Source: CAYQEC01 sp964569015
GTDB lineage: Bacteria; Actinomycetota; Acidimicrobiia; Spongiisociales; UBA5794
Reading direction: 5' to 3'
DNA: 10,611 nucleotides
Assembly (NCBI GenBank): GCA_964569015.1
Contig: CAZMSN010000058.1
Location: 1 to 10,611, forward strand
This document shows, piece by piece, positions 1 through 6,730 of this stretch. The notes beneath the pieces were generated by a model that saw only the letters and a list, made by a program, of their open reading frames with translations, was not told the origin of the DNA and did not search any database. Position numbers and translations under genes: made by a program. How positions within the stretch are numbered: position 1 is the first letter of the stretch; each line of letters begins with the position of its first letter.

Positions 1-890
1 CCGAGGCGAACCAGTGGCCGCAGGACGTGGTCGCCTACTTCGGGGACGGCGACGAGTGCCACATGGCGTTCCACTTCCCGGTGATGCCGCGCCTCTTCAT
101 GTCGCTCAAGCGCCAGGACGCCGGCTCGGTGCGCGACATCCTGGCGGCGACACCCACCATCCCGGCGAGCTGCCAGTGGGGAGTCTTCCTCCGTAACCAC
201 GACGAGCTGACCCTCGAGATGGTGACGCCCGAGGAGCGGGACTACCTGTGGCGGGAATACGCTCCTGACCCGAGGATGCGCAAGAACCTCGGCATCCGGC
301 GCCGGCTGGCGCCGCTGCTCGACGATGATCGGGCCTCCCTGGAGCTGATGTTCGGCTTGCTGCTCTCGTTGCCGGGGAGCCCGATCCTGTACTACGGCGA
401 CGAGATCGGGATGGGGGACGAGTACCTGCTGGAGGACCGGGACGGGGTGCGGACGCCGATGCAGTGGGACGCCTCGCCGTCTGCGGGCTTCTCCGCGGCC
501 TCTCCCGAGGCACTGTACCTGCCCGTGGTTTCGAGCCCCGGCCATGACCAGACGCACATCAATGTGGCGGCACAGCGGGAGGACGAGGCGTCCCTGCTGT
601 GCTGGCTGCGGCGTCTGCTGGCGATGCGGCGCCGTCATCCGGTGTTCGGCACCGGCGAATACGTGCCGGTTGCTTCCTCCAACTCGGCGGTGCTCGCTTT
701 CGAGCGGCGTGGGGACGGTGAGTCGGCGCTGGTGGTCGCCAACATGGCAGTCACCGAGCAGGCCACCGTTCTCGATCTCGACGGCACGGTGCGCCGTGTG
801 GATCTGCGCACCGGGGCGGAGACCTCAATCGGACCGGAGCTGATGCTGGGTGGGCGGGAGTTCCGCTGGCTGGGGACGGCCGAGACGTGA
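1..890 (+). CDS. treS: Trehalose synthase (maltose alpha-D-glucosyltransferase), 3' part, 5' end outside window
   Basis: GH13-family enzyme that interconverts maltose and trehalose in the cytoplasm. In actinobacteria it links trehalose to the GlgE/glycogen route. The frame is open from base 3, so the N-terminus and the upstream catalytic residues (nucleophile Asp, acid/base Glu) lie outside the window. Visible are the FHFPVMPR block, the LRNHDELTLEMV block (bases 180-215) whose NHDE at 195-206 carries the third catalytic carboxylate of GH13, YYGDEIGMGD (from 390) and DGVRTPMQW (about 438-467). A C-terminal beta-sandwich follows and ends normally at TGA 888-890. These blocks match TreS much better than general alpha-amylases, oligo-1,6-glucosidases or GlgE. 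No maltokinase gene (mak/pep2), the frequent partner of treS, follows; small lipoprotein genes do. Identification is secure; substrate balance cannot be read from sequence. Confidence 0.95.
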   Translation, partial: EANQWPQDVVAYFGDGDECHMAFHFPVMPRLFMSLKRQDAGSVRDILAATPTIPASCQWGVFLRNHDELTLEMVTPEERDYLWREYAPDPRMRKNLGIRRRLAPLLDDDRASLELMFGLLLSLPGSPILYYGDEIGMGDEYLLEDRDGVRTPMQWDASPSAGFSAASPEALYLPVVSSPGHDQTHINVAAQREDEASLLCWLRRLLAMRRRHPVFGTGEYVPVASSNSAVLAFERRGDGESALVVANMAVTEQATVLDLDGTVRRVDLRTGAETSIGPELMLGGREFRWLGTAET

Positions 891-921
891 ACCGCCCTGA
901 GCGCCGCGGCGGCTGAAGGCA

Positions 922-939
922 CGGTCTTCGACGAGACCG
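922..939 (+). terminator. Weak hairpin downstream of treS
   Basis: CGGTCT (922-927) pairs with AGACCG (934-939) across a 6-nt loop, about 30 nt after the treS stop. A 10-bp GC palindrome, CGCCGCGGCG, lies just before it at 902-911. There is no T-run after the stem, so this is at most a weak or factor-assisted terminator. The rest of the 144-bp gap up to the next gene shows only a TAGGGT hexamer at 992-997, which would suit a -10 box for the lipoprotein gene at 1035, with no recognisable -35. Confidence 0.3.
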
Positions 940-1034
940 ATGGCAGGGAGAACCGAGCGTACGGAGACACGAAATCGCGTCTGCGCCCCGCTAGGGTTGT
1001 GGCGAACCTCGATACCCGAGTGGGAGGGGCCATC

Positions 1035-1394
1035 ATGAGGAAGATCATCACGCTGCTGGCCGTTGGGGGGCTGCTCATCGGCTCCTGCGGAGGAGGCTCG
1101 GACGCCGATACCTGCGAGGGTATCGCCGATCAGGGCATGGCCGTGGTCCAGGACATGTTGGACGAGATCGACGACATGTCGGTGGAGGAGTTGTTGGCCG
1201 GCGAGGAGCCTGCCGCCATCACCGACTTGACCGCCAAGATGGATGAGCTCGAAGTCCGGGCCGACGAACTGGGCTGCTCGGACGAGGAGATGGAGGAGCT
1301 CTTCACTGCCAGGCTCGGGAATCTGACGGCCGATTCAGACTACGGGCGGATGATGCTCGAGCTCATGCTGTCCGAGGGGGTCACTCTGGACTGA
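1035..1394 (+). CDS. Small acidic secreted lipoprotein, unknown function (tandem paralogue 1)
   Basis: 119 residues. I do not recognise a named family. The N-terminus is a classical lipoprotein signal: Arg2-Lys3, a hydrophobic stretch at about 4-16, and lipobox I-G-S-C with Cys18 as the predicted lipidated residue, followed by a Gly-rich spacer. The mature part is very acidic and apparently helical, with one Cys near its start (TCEG) and one 54 residues later (LGCSDEEM), so a disulfide is plausible. The start was set at ATG 1035 rather than the in-frame GTG 999. GGGAGGGG at 1022-1029 lies 5 nt upstream of the ATG, and the ATG places the signal peptide right at the N-terminus. The next gene resembles this one in Cys spacing and in the flanking residues, which suggests a duplication. 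It probably sits on the outer face of the membrane. Confidence 0.75.
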   Translation: MRKIITLLAVGGLLIGSCGGGSDADTCEGIADQGMAVVQDMLDEIDDMSVEELLAGEEPAAITDLTAKMDELEVRADELGCSDEEMEELFTARLGNLTADSDYGRMMLELMLSEGVTLD

Positions 1395-1822
1395 CCGCAC
1401 GCGCCCGCTCGTTCGCTCTGCTCTCGTTCGTGCTGGTGTTGACGATCGCGGTCAGCGCTTGTGACGATCCCGTGCCCGAGCCGGCCGAGGTCGAGAGCTG
1501 CCGCGACCTGATCAGGGTGGGAGTTCAGCTCGTCGAGGACTACGCCGATGCGCTCGTCGATGCCCCCCTGGCCGTGGTCACCGGTGACGTGGAGCTTCCC
1601 GACGATCTCGTCGCCCTGGCGGAGCGGGGCCGCCAACTCGATCTGAGCGCGGCCCGCCTCGAATGTGACGCCGCGGAGATGAACGCTGAGATCGTGAAAC
1701 GGACCGCCGGCCTCGAGACCGACGATCCCACCGTTCAGGTCTACCTGGACACCGTGCGGGGCGGCGTAGTCGGGACGCTGCCCCCGCCGGAAACGACCTC
1801 CACTATCGACGAATCTTCCTGA
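1391..1822 (+). CDS. Small secreted lipoprotein, unknown function (tandem paralogue 2); probable CTG start
   Basis: 143 residues if read from CTG 1391, or 130 from the conventional GTG 1430. From CTG the N-terminus is (M)TARARSFALLS..., with two Arg, a hydrophobic core at about 8-19 and lipobox V-S-A-C (Cys24): a textbook lipoprotein signal. GTG 1430 starts inside the hydrophobic core and loses both Arg. No ATG, GTG or TTG lies in frame upstream of 1430 in the nearby sequence. The CTG overlaps the TGA of the preceding gene (CTGA), as in translational coupling, with GAGGGGG at 1374-1380 as a possible ribosome site. The mature part has a Cys pair 55 residues apart against 54 in paralogue 1, with similar flanks (SCRDL.../LECDAAEM). 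The gene ends 20 bp inside the convergent pgl coding sequence. The function is unknown; being a real gene is likely, the exact start is not certain. Confidence 0.7.
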   Translation: MTARARSFALLSFVLVLTIAVSACDDPVPEPAEVESCRDLIRVGVQLVEDYADALVDAPLAVVTGDVELPDDLVALAERGRQLDLSAARLECDAAEMNAEIVKRTAGLETDDPTVQVYLDTVRGGVVGTLPPPETTSTIDESS

Positions 1823-2507
1823 GCCCGCTCGCTGCCGCCTCGTCGAGGAACCACGACACCGGGGCGGGGCCGTTTGCGGCGACACGAGCGGGGAAGGGCT
1901 CGCCGTCGTCGATGATGCGGGCGGCGACGTTCGCTTTGGCGGTTCCGGCCACGACGAAGACCAGCTCTGCCGCCGACCACAGCAGCGGCAAGGTGGCGGT
2001 GAGCCTCCAGGCCTCCTTGGCGGGTACCCAGTTGGCGACGTAGCTCCGGTCCCGCTCGGCGAGAGCAGCGGTGCCGGGGAAGAGCGATGCGGTATGTCCG
2101 TCCTCGCCGAGGCCGAGGACGATCACCTCGGACGAAGGGAACCCGTAGCGCATCCTCAGAGTCTCGGCGAGTACGCGGGCATACTCGTCGGCGGCGCGGT
2201 CGGGGTCACCCAGTCCGTGATCGAGCACCAGGAATCTCGCTCCGACGGCGTCGGCGAGCGTGCGGCGGGCCATCGCGGCGTTGGAGTCAGGGTGGGTTTC
2301 CGGCACCCACCGCTCATCTCCGAGCCAGAGCATGACCCGTTCCCAGTCGACCGGGCGCCGAGTCAGCTCGGCGTAGGCGGCCTGTGGCGTCCTGCCACCT
2401 GCGAGGCCGAGGGCGAACGGCCCGTCGCTAGCACCGATCCTCTCTTCCACGTGATCCGCCACCGCCACCGCGAGATCGCTCGGGGTGGGCAGCACGTTGA
2501 CCTGCAT
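1803..2507 (-). CDS. pgl: 6-Phosphogluconolactonase
   Basis: 234 residues, the usual length for the DevB/SOL type of 6-phosphogluconolactonase, which hydrolyses 6-phosphoglucono-delta-lactone in the oxidative pentose phosphate pathway. Diagnostic blocks are LAGGRTP (35-41), GDERWVP..HPDSN (63-76) and GLGEDGHTASLFPG (132-145), the last holding the His138 expected in the active site. Glucosamine-6-phosphate deaminase (NagB) shares the fold but lacks this last block. The gene stands alone, without zwf, opcA or tal beside it. Its 3' end overlaps the convergent lipoprotein gene by 20 bp, and its start faces the alpha/beta hydrolase gene across about 30 bp. ATG 2507 has no Shine-Dalgarno sequence but has TAGCTT exactly at -12 to -7, suggesting a leaderless mRNA. 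Confidence 0.95.
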   Translation of the reverse strand: MQVNVLPTPSDLAVAVADHVEERIGASDGPFALGLAGGRTPQAAYAELTRRPVDWERVMLWLGDERWVPETHPDSNAAMARRTLADAVGARFLVLDHGLGDPDRAADEYARVLAETLRMRYGFPSSEVIVLGLGEDGHTASLFPGTAALAERDRSYVANWVPAKEAWRLTATLPLLWSAAELVFVVAGTAKANVAARIIDDGEPFPARVAANGPAPVSWFLDEAAASGLRKIRR

Positions 2508-2513
2508 GGGCCC

Positions 2514-2519
2514 AAGCTA
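2514..2519 (-). promoter_or_regulatory. Predicted -10 box TAGCTT of leaderless pgl mRNA
   Basis: Read on the minus strand, TAGCTT is followed by GGGCCC and then the pgl ATG. The hexamer therefore lies at -12 to -7 when the A of ATG is +1, matching the actinobacterial TANNNT arrangement for leaderless transcripts. No convincing -35 was found. The hexamer also contains AGCTAG-like symmetry with its flank (CTAG at 2517-2520). Confidence 0.5.
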
Positions 2520-2537
2520 GCCGAGGGTCATCGTGTG

Positions 2538-3239
2538 ATGGCTACGCTCGCGTCCGTGGTGCGCGAGCTGCAGATCGAGTGGACGGCGGGCGAGACGATC
2601 TCGGGGCGGCTCGCCCGGCCGCGCCGGGCGGGCGACGTCGGTATCGTGCTCGCCCATGGCGCCGGTGTGGGTCAGGACCACGAGTTCATGGTCGCCCTGC
2701 GCGACGGCCTCGCTGGCGCCGGGCTGCCCACCCTCACCTTCGCCTATCCGTATATGGAGGCGGGACGGAAGGCGCCGAACCGCCTTCCCACGCTCCTGGC
2801 GGCGCACCGGGCGGCAGCCGATCGGCTCGGCGAGTATTGCGAGAGAATCGTCCTGGCGGGCAAGTCGATGGGTGCCCGGGTCGGTTCTCTTCTCGCCGGC
2901 GACGAGGGTTGGCCGGCGGCGGCCCTCGTCTACTACGGGTACCCGCTGGTGTCGCTCGGCCTTGGCGGGCCGCGCGACACGTCTCATCTCGGGCGGATTG
3001 ACGCTCCGCAGCTCTTTTTCGCGGGAAGCCGGGACCGGCTGGGCCCGCCGGTCTTGGTCCGTGAGGTCGCGACCACTCTCGCCTCGGCGACGGTCAGTGT
3101 GGTGGAAGGAGCGGATCATTCTTTCCGGCTGTCCAGACAGGCCGACCCCTCGGGGTCGGGGCTGGTGGCCGAGCTGGTCGATGTGACCGCGGTGTGGCTC
3201 CGCAGCCAGCTCGGGCCTCAAGCCGGCGGGGCGAGGTAG
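2538..3239 (+). CDS. Alpha/beta hydrolase of the KANL3/Tex30 (dienelactone-hydrolase-like) type
   Basis: 233 residues, the typical size of a compact alpha/beta hydrolase; no signal peptide, so cytoplasmic. The catalytic elements appear in order: LAHGAG (38-43) for the oxyanion region, nucleophile motif G-K-S-M-G (108-112, Ser110), Asp166 in GSRDRLG, and His194 in GADHSF. All three triad residues are present. The HGAG start, the GKSMGAR elbow and the YYGYPL segment are typical of the bacterial relatives of Tex30/KANL3. The natural substrate of these proteins is mostly unknown, so esterase or thioesterase activity is inference. The long open frame upstream to about 2094 is antisense to pgl and was excluded. 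An in-frame GTG at 2535, just before the chosen ATG, is an alternative start with GAGGGT at its -12 to -7. The last 22 bp overlap the convergent mutT1-like gene. Confidence 0.9.
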   Translation: MATLASVVRELQIEWTAGETISGRLARPRRAGDVGIVLAHGAGVGQDHEFMVALRDGLAGAGLPTLTFAYPYMEAGRKAPNRLPTLLAAHRAAADRLGEYCERIVLAGKSMGARVGSLLAGDEGWPAAALVYYGYPLVSLGLGGPRDTSHLGRIDAPQLFFAGSRDRLGPPVLVREVATTLASATVSVVEGADHSFRLSRQADPSGSGLVAELVDVTAVWLRSQLGPQAGGAR

Positions 3240-4108
3240 CGGCCCGAGACGACGGCGCCGTCGATGATCTCGAGGATCCACACCGAGGACTTCGGCCAGC
3301 GCAGACGACCCTGGATCCGGACCCCGTCGTCGGCAAGTGGCTGTATCACACGCTCGACCACCTCGCCGTGTGTCGCGGCCACGACCGATTCGCCCTTCAG
3401 CGATTGCAGCCATTTCATGACCCGCTTGCGCTTGCTCGCATCGGCAAACGCCTCTTCCTTCTCGACGCGGAGCCCGAGCACCGTGGCGAGCGGATCGGCA
3501 GTCTGCCGGCACCGCGCGGCGGGAGAGCTCACCACCCGGGTCACCGGGAAACCGGTGAGCTCCTGAGCGATGGCCAGGGCCTGCGCCTGGCCGGTCTTGG
3601 TGATGGGCCGCTTGCGATCGGGGCCCTTCCATTTCGAGCTCACCTTGGCGTTGGCGTGGCGCAGGAGGAACAGTCGCGACGCCAGCGGGTTCTTCACCAT
3701 TGCTTGGCCTCGCTCGAGCACGGATCGGTCGCGCTCATAGCTCAGGAGCCGGGAGGCCGCTTCGATCCCGACCCATTCCACCGTGTCGACCTCGGAGTTG
3801 CGACGGAATCGGCCGCCCTCGGATTCCATCAGCCAGTAGCGGACCACCTTGTGGTTGGCGGCCTGTGTCCGGTACGCGATCGTTCCCACCTCGCGGCCGA
3901 GTGCGCACCGGTAGCCGGTCTCCTCGTGTGTCTCGCGGATGGCGGCTTCCTGCAAGCTCTCGCCGTCATCGAGTTTGCCCTTCGGCAGCGACCAGTCGTC
4001 GTAGCGGGGCCGGTGCACGAGCAGGTATTGAGTCCCTCGCTTCGGGCGGTTCCGATACACGACGCCGCCTGCCGCCCAGATGTTCGGTTCCGAGATGAGG
4101 GGCGACAT
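3218..4108 (-). CDS. mutT1: Nudix hydrolase fused to histidine phosphatase, MutT1-like
   Basis: 296 residues with two domains. Residues about 8-140 are a Nudix fold with a complete box: G44-x5-E50-x7-RETHEETGY (58-66), including the metal-binding Glu pair. Residues about 144-296 are a histidine phosphatase with LRHA (His151 as predicted phospho-acceptor), SSPAARCRQT (194-203) and a second catalytic His247 in ATHGE. The same two-domain layout is known from mycobacterial MutT1, which degrades 8-oxo-(d)GTP and can act on diadenosine polyphosphates, so a nucleotide-pool sanitation role is likely. ATG 4108 lies 8 bp after the ppk stop and both genes are on the minus strand, as with ppk1-mutT1 in Mycobacterium. 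The frame stays open upstream into ppk, but those residues have no Nudix similarity. The 3' end overlaps the convergent hydrolase gene by 22 bp. No clear Shine-Dalgarno sequence was seen, so coupling to ppk translation is probable. Confidence 0.93.
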   Translation of the reverse strand: MSPLISEPNIWAAGGVVYRNRPKRGTQYLLVHRPRYDDWSLPKGKLDDGESLQEAAIRETHEETGYRCALGREVGTIAYRTQAANHKVVRYWLMESEGGRFRRNSEVDTVEWVGIEAASRLLSYERDRSVLERGQAMVKNPLASRLFLLRHANAKVSSKWKGPDRKRPITKTGQAQALAIAQELTGFPVTRVVSSPAARCRQTADPLATVLGLRVEKEEAFADASKRKRVMKWLQSLKGESVVAATHGEVVERVIQPLADDGVRIQGRLRWPKSSVWILEIIDGAVVSGRYLAPPA

Positions 4109-4116
4109 GAGAGCGG

Positions 4117-6198
4117 CTACCGGTTCCCGCAGGCTCGTTCGAGGGCGAGCTGCCAGAGGCGATCGTGGGTGTTGACGCCGTCGACGGCGGCGACCTTCTC
4201 CCACGTGCCGTCGGGTTGCATCTCCCAGGCGAGCGTGTCGTCGGCGAGATTGATCTCGAGCATCTCCTCGAGCCTGGCCGCGAGGAGGGGGTCGGTGACC
4301 GGGGTGACGGTCTCGACCCGGTGGTCGAGGTTGCGCTGCATCATGTCGGCCGACCCGACGAAGTAGCTGGCGCCACCGGCGGGATCGCCGAAGCGGTACA
4401 CCCGGGAGTGCTCGAGGAACCGGCCGACGATGGAGCGGACCCTTATGCTCTCGGACAGCTCCGGGACCTGAGCCCGCAGCGAGCAAATGCCGCGCACGAC
4501 GAGATCGATGCGACAACCGTTCTGGGAGGCGGCGTACAGCTCGTCGATGATGTCGGGGTCGACGAGGTGGTTGATCTTGAACATGATGCGCCCCTCGGAT
4601 CCCTTGCGCCCCTCCTCCCGGATACGGGACACGACGAAGCTTCGCAGCGCTCGTGGAGCCACCAGCAGGCTGCGGTAGGAGTCCCACCGCGCATAGCCGG
4701 TGAGAGCGTTGAAGAGCTCGGAGAGATCGGCGCCGATGTTTGGATCGGCGGTGAAGATCCCGATGTCCTCGTACAGGCGGGCCGTCTTCGGGTTGTAGTT
4801 GCCGGTGCCGACATGGGCGTAGCGTCTCAGCTTGTCACCCTCGCGCCTCACCACGAGCAGGATCTTGGAATGGGTCTTGAGGCCGGCGACCCCATAGACG
4901 ACATGGGCGCCGGCGCTCTCGAGCATCTTGGCCCAGTTGATGTTGGCGGCCTCGTCGAAGCGGGCCTTCAGCTCGACGAGAACGACCACCTGCTTGCCCG
5001 CCTCGGCGGCCGCGATGAGCGACTGGACGATGGCCTCCTCACCGCCCATCGCCGGGTCCTCGGGCACCGAGGTGCGATAGAGCGTCTGCTTGATGGCGAG
5101 CACGTCCGGGTCCGCTGCGGCCTGGGCGAGAAAGGCGCCGGTGGAGGTGGCAAACGACTCGTAGGGAACGTGCACCATGATGTCGCCGGCGGCGATCTCC
5201 GCAAAGAGATCCACCGACTTGCCGCCCGACTCGGCCAGACACGGCTGGGTCTGCGGGGCCCAAGGATGTTCCCTCAGGTCAGGACGGTCGAGCCCGTATA
5301 TGGCCCATAGGCCGCTGAGGTCGAGAGGCGAGCGGCGGTGATACGCCGCGCTCATCGGCAGGTCGAGTTCTCGGATGAGGAGATCGAGCACCTGCGCGCT
5401 CATGCGAGGACTCACCTCGAGCCGCACCGCGCTCGCCGAATGCTGACGGAAGCGGAGCACGCTCTCCATGGCCGCCAGCAGGTCTTCGGCTTCCTCTTCC
5501 TCGACTGCGAAGTCGGCGCTGCGGGTGACGCGGAACATGAACTGGTCGATGACCTCCTGGCCACCAAAGAGCCGATCGATGTGGCTTGCGATCACCTGCT
5601 CGAGCGGGACGAATCGCTGTCCATCGGGCAACACGATGAAGCGAGGGAGGATGGGCGGGACCTTGACCCTGGCGAACTGGAGCCCGTCGGTGTTGGGCTC
5701 CCGCAACAGCACCGCCAGATTGAGCGAGAGGTTGGAGATGAACGGGAAGGGATGCGACGGGTCCACCGCCAGCGGGGTCAGGACCGGGAAGATGTCGTCT
5801 TCGAACCGCTCGTCGAGATCGATGCGCTCTGCCGTGCCCAGCTCATTGATGTGAGCGAGGCGGATCTCTTCCTTCTCGAGCGCCGGGAGCAGCTCGTCGA
5901 GGAACAGGTCATCGATACGCTCGTTGAGGTCGGTCACTTTCGGCCCGATTCGCTCCAGCTGCTCGCGTGGCGTCAGGCCGTCGTAGCGTTTCTTGACGAC
6001 GCCGGTCGCGGCCTGATTGATGAGACCGGCCACTCGCACCTGGAAGAACTCGTCCATGTTCTGGCTGACGATGGCCACGAACTTGATGCGCTCCAGCAGC
6101 GGCAGATCGGGATTCTCCGCGAGGCCGAGGACGCGGAACTGGAAGTCGAGCAGCGACAGCTCACGATTGATGAAGCGTTCCGTGGCGGGGAAGTCCAT
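4117..6198 (-). CDS. ppk: Polyphosphate kinase 1
   Basis: 693 residues from ATG 6198, close to the 688 of E. coli PPK1. The enzyme reversibly transfers the ATP gamma-phosphate to polyphosphate. In order: the N-terminal FINRELSLLDF and SQNMDEFFQVR (about 44-54), the central PSHPFPFISNLSLNLAV block, then two phospholipase-D-like C domains. Predicted catalytic His443 lies in GLKTHSKILLV; His462 lies in YAHVGTGNYNPKTARLYED; His597 lies in RFLEHSRVYRFG. All match the family. An in-frame ATG at 6228 would add 10 residues (MTPPDRYDAP), but 6198 is preferred: TACGAT lies exactly at its -12 to -7, and its N-terminus lines up with E. coli PPK. Neither start has a Shine-Dalgarno sequence. The gene is the middle one of rpiB-ppk-mutT1, with about 60 bp to rpiB (30 bp if the upstream ATG is used) and 8 bp to mutT1. 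Confidence 0.97.
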   Translation of the reverse strand: MDFPATERFINRELSLLDFQFRVLGLAENPDLPLLERIKFVAIVSQNMDEFFQVRVAGLINQAATGVVKKRYDGLTPREQLERIGPKVTDLNERIDDLFLDELLPALEKEEIRLAHINELGTAERIDLDERFEDDIFPVLTPLAVDPSHPFPFISNLSLNLAVLLREPNTDGLQFARVKVPPILPRFIVLPDGQRFVPLEQVIASHIDRLFGGQEVIDQFMFRVTRSADFAVEEEEAEDLLAAMESVLRFRQHSASAVRLEVSPRMSAQVLDLLIRELDLPMSAAYHRRSPLDLSGLWAIYGLDRPDLREHPWAPQTQPCLAESGGKSVDLFAEIAAGDIMVHVPYESFATSTGAFLAQAAADPDVLAIKQTLYRTSVPEDPAMGGEEAIVQSLIAAAEAGKQVVVLVELKARFDEAANINWAKMLESAGAHVVYGVAGLKTHSKILLVVRREGDKLRRYAHVGTGNYNPKTARLYEDIGIFTADPNIGADLSELFNALTGYARWDSYRSLLVAPRALRSFVVSRIREEGRKGSEGRIMFKINHLVDPDIIDELYAASQNGCRIDLVVRGICSLRAQVPELSESIRVRSIVGRFLEHSRVYRFGDPAGGASYFVGSADMMQRNLDHRVETVTPVTDPLLAARLEEMLEINLADDTLAWEMQPDGTWEKVAAVDGVNTHDRLWQLALERACGNR

Positions 6199-6204
6199 GG
6201 GGGC

Positions 6205-6210
6205 ATCGTA
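6205..6210 (-). promoter_or_regulatory. Predicted -10 box TACGAT of leaderless ppk mRNA
   Basis: On the minus strand TACGAT is followed by GCCCCC and ATG 6198, placing it at -12 to -7 of that ATG. It would let ppk be transcribed separately from rpiB. It lies inside the coding sequence if the upstream ATG 6228 is used, so the two start calls are mutually informative. No -35 was recognised. Confidence 0.45.
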
Positions 6211-6258
6211 ACGATCCGGCGGTGTCATGTCTGTAGCCCGGCGGCGACGTCGATCGCC

Positions 6259-6711
6259 TCAGGCCCGATCGCGTTCGAGTTCCGCCACCTTCTCGAGCCG
6301 CCGCTTGAAGCGGTCCTTGCCTGAGAAGACCGCCCCGACGAAGGCCTCTACGATCTCCCAGGCGAGGGCGATCCCGGTCACCCGCGACGCCAGCGAGATC
6401 ACGTTCACGTCGTCGTGCTCCACGCACTGGTGGGCCGTGTAGGTGTCGGTCGCCTGGGCGCAGCGGATCCCCGTCAGCTTGTTAGCGGCGATGGCCGCCC
6501 CGGCACCTGAGCCGCACACCACGATTCCCCGCTCGGCACGGCCTGCGAGCACGGCTCGACCGACGGCCGCGGCGAAATCCGGGTAGTCGACCGATTCGGT
6601 CGAGTCGGTCCCGAGGTCGACAACGCTGTGGCCGGCCTCTGCCAGGAGGACCTTGAGTTCCTCTTTCAGCTCGAAACCGGCGTGATCGGAGCCCACGGCG
6701 AGTTGCACCAT
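6259..6711 (-). CDS. rpiB: Ribose-5-phosphate isomerase B
   Basis: 150 residues, the normal length for the RpiB/LacA/LacB family, which interconverts ribose 5-phosphate and ribulose 5-phosphate in the non-oxidative pentose phosphate pathway. Visible are GSDHAGFELK (7-16) with Asp9-His10, VDYPDFA, VVCGSGAGAAIAANK (64-78) with Cys66 as the predicted catalytic base, and TAHQCVEHDDVNV with His94 and His99. Cys66 sits at the same number as in E. coli RpiB; M. tuberculosis RpiB is reported to use a Glu instead. ATG 6711 follows AAGGAGGG (6714-6721) with a rather short spacer; GTG as codon 2 would give more usual spacing. This is the clearest Shine-Dalgarno of the minus-strand genes. It is the first gene of the rpiB-ppk-mutT1 cluster and diverges from murA over 78 bp. 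Confidence 0.96.
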   Translation of the reverse strand: MVQLAVGSDHAGFELKEELKVLLAEAGHSVVDLGTDSTESVDYPDFAAAVGRAVLAGRAERGIVVCGSGAGAAIAANKLTGIRCAQATDTYTAHQCVEHDDVNVISLASRVTGIALAWEIVEAFVGAVFSGKDRFKRRLEKVAELERDRA

Positions 6712-6730
6712 GTCCCTCCTTCCTGGTGGC

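Noticed and set aside
902..939. GC palindrome and hairpin after treS as a strong intrinsic terminator
   Set aside because: No T-run and only a 6-bp stem; kept only as a weak candidate.
999..1034. GTG 999 as start of the first lipoprotein
   Set aside because: It would put 12 extra residues before the signal peptide and has no ribosome site, while ATG 1035 has GGGAGGGG 5 nt upstream.
2094..2537. N-terminal extension of the alpha/beta hydrolase reading frame, 148 codons
   Set aside because: It is antisense to the well-supported pgl gene and shows no hydrolase similarity; the family-like sequence begins just after ATG 2538.
2517..3632. 371-codon minus-strand frame across the hydrolase and mutT1
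   Set aside because: Mirror of two real genes; no recognisable motif or plausible start context.
4109..4687. Upstream extension of the mutT1-like frame into ppk
   Set aside because: It overlaps ppk in another frame and is Arg/Pro-rich shadow sequence; the Nudix domain begins right after ATG 4108.
4165..6324. Two long plus-strand open frames antisense to ppk
   Set aside because: Typical by-product of GC-rich coding DNA: the translations are low-complexity with many His, Arg, Glu and Asp and no motifs, while the opposite strand encodes an unmistakable PPK1.
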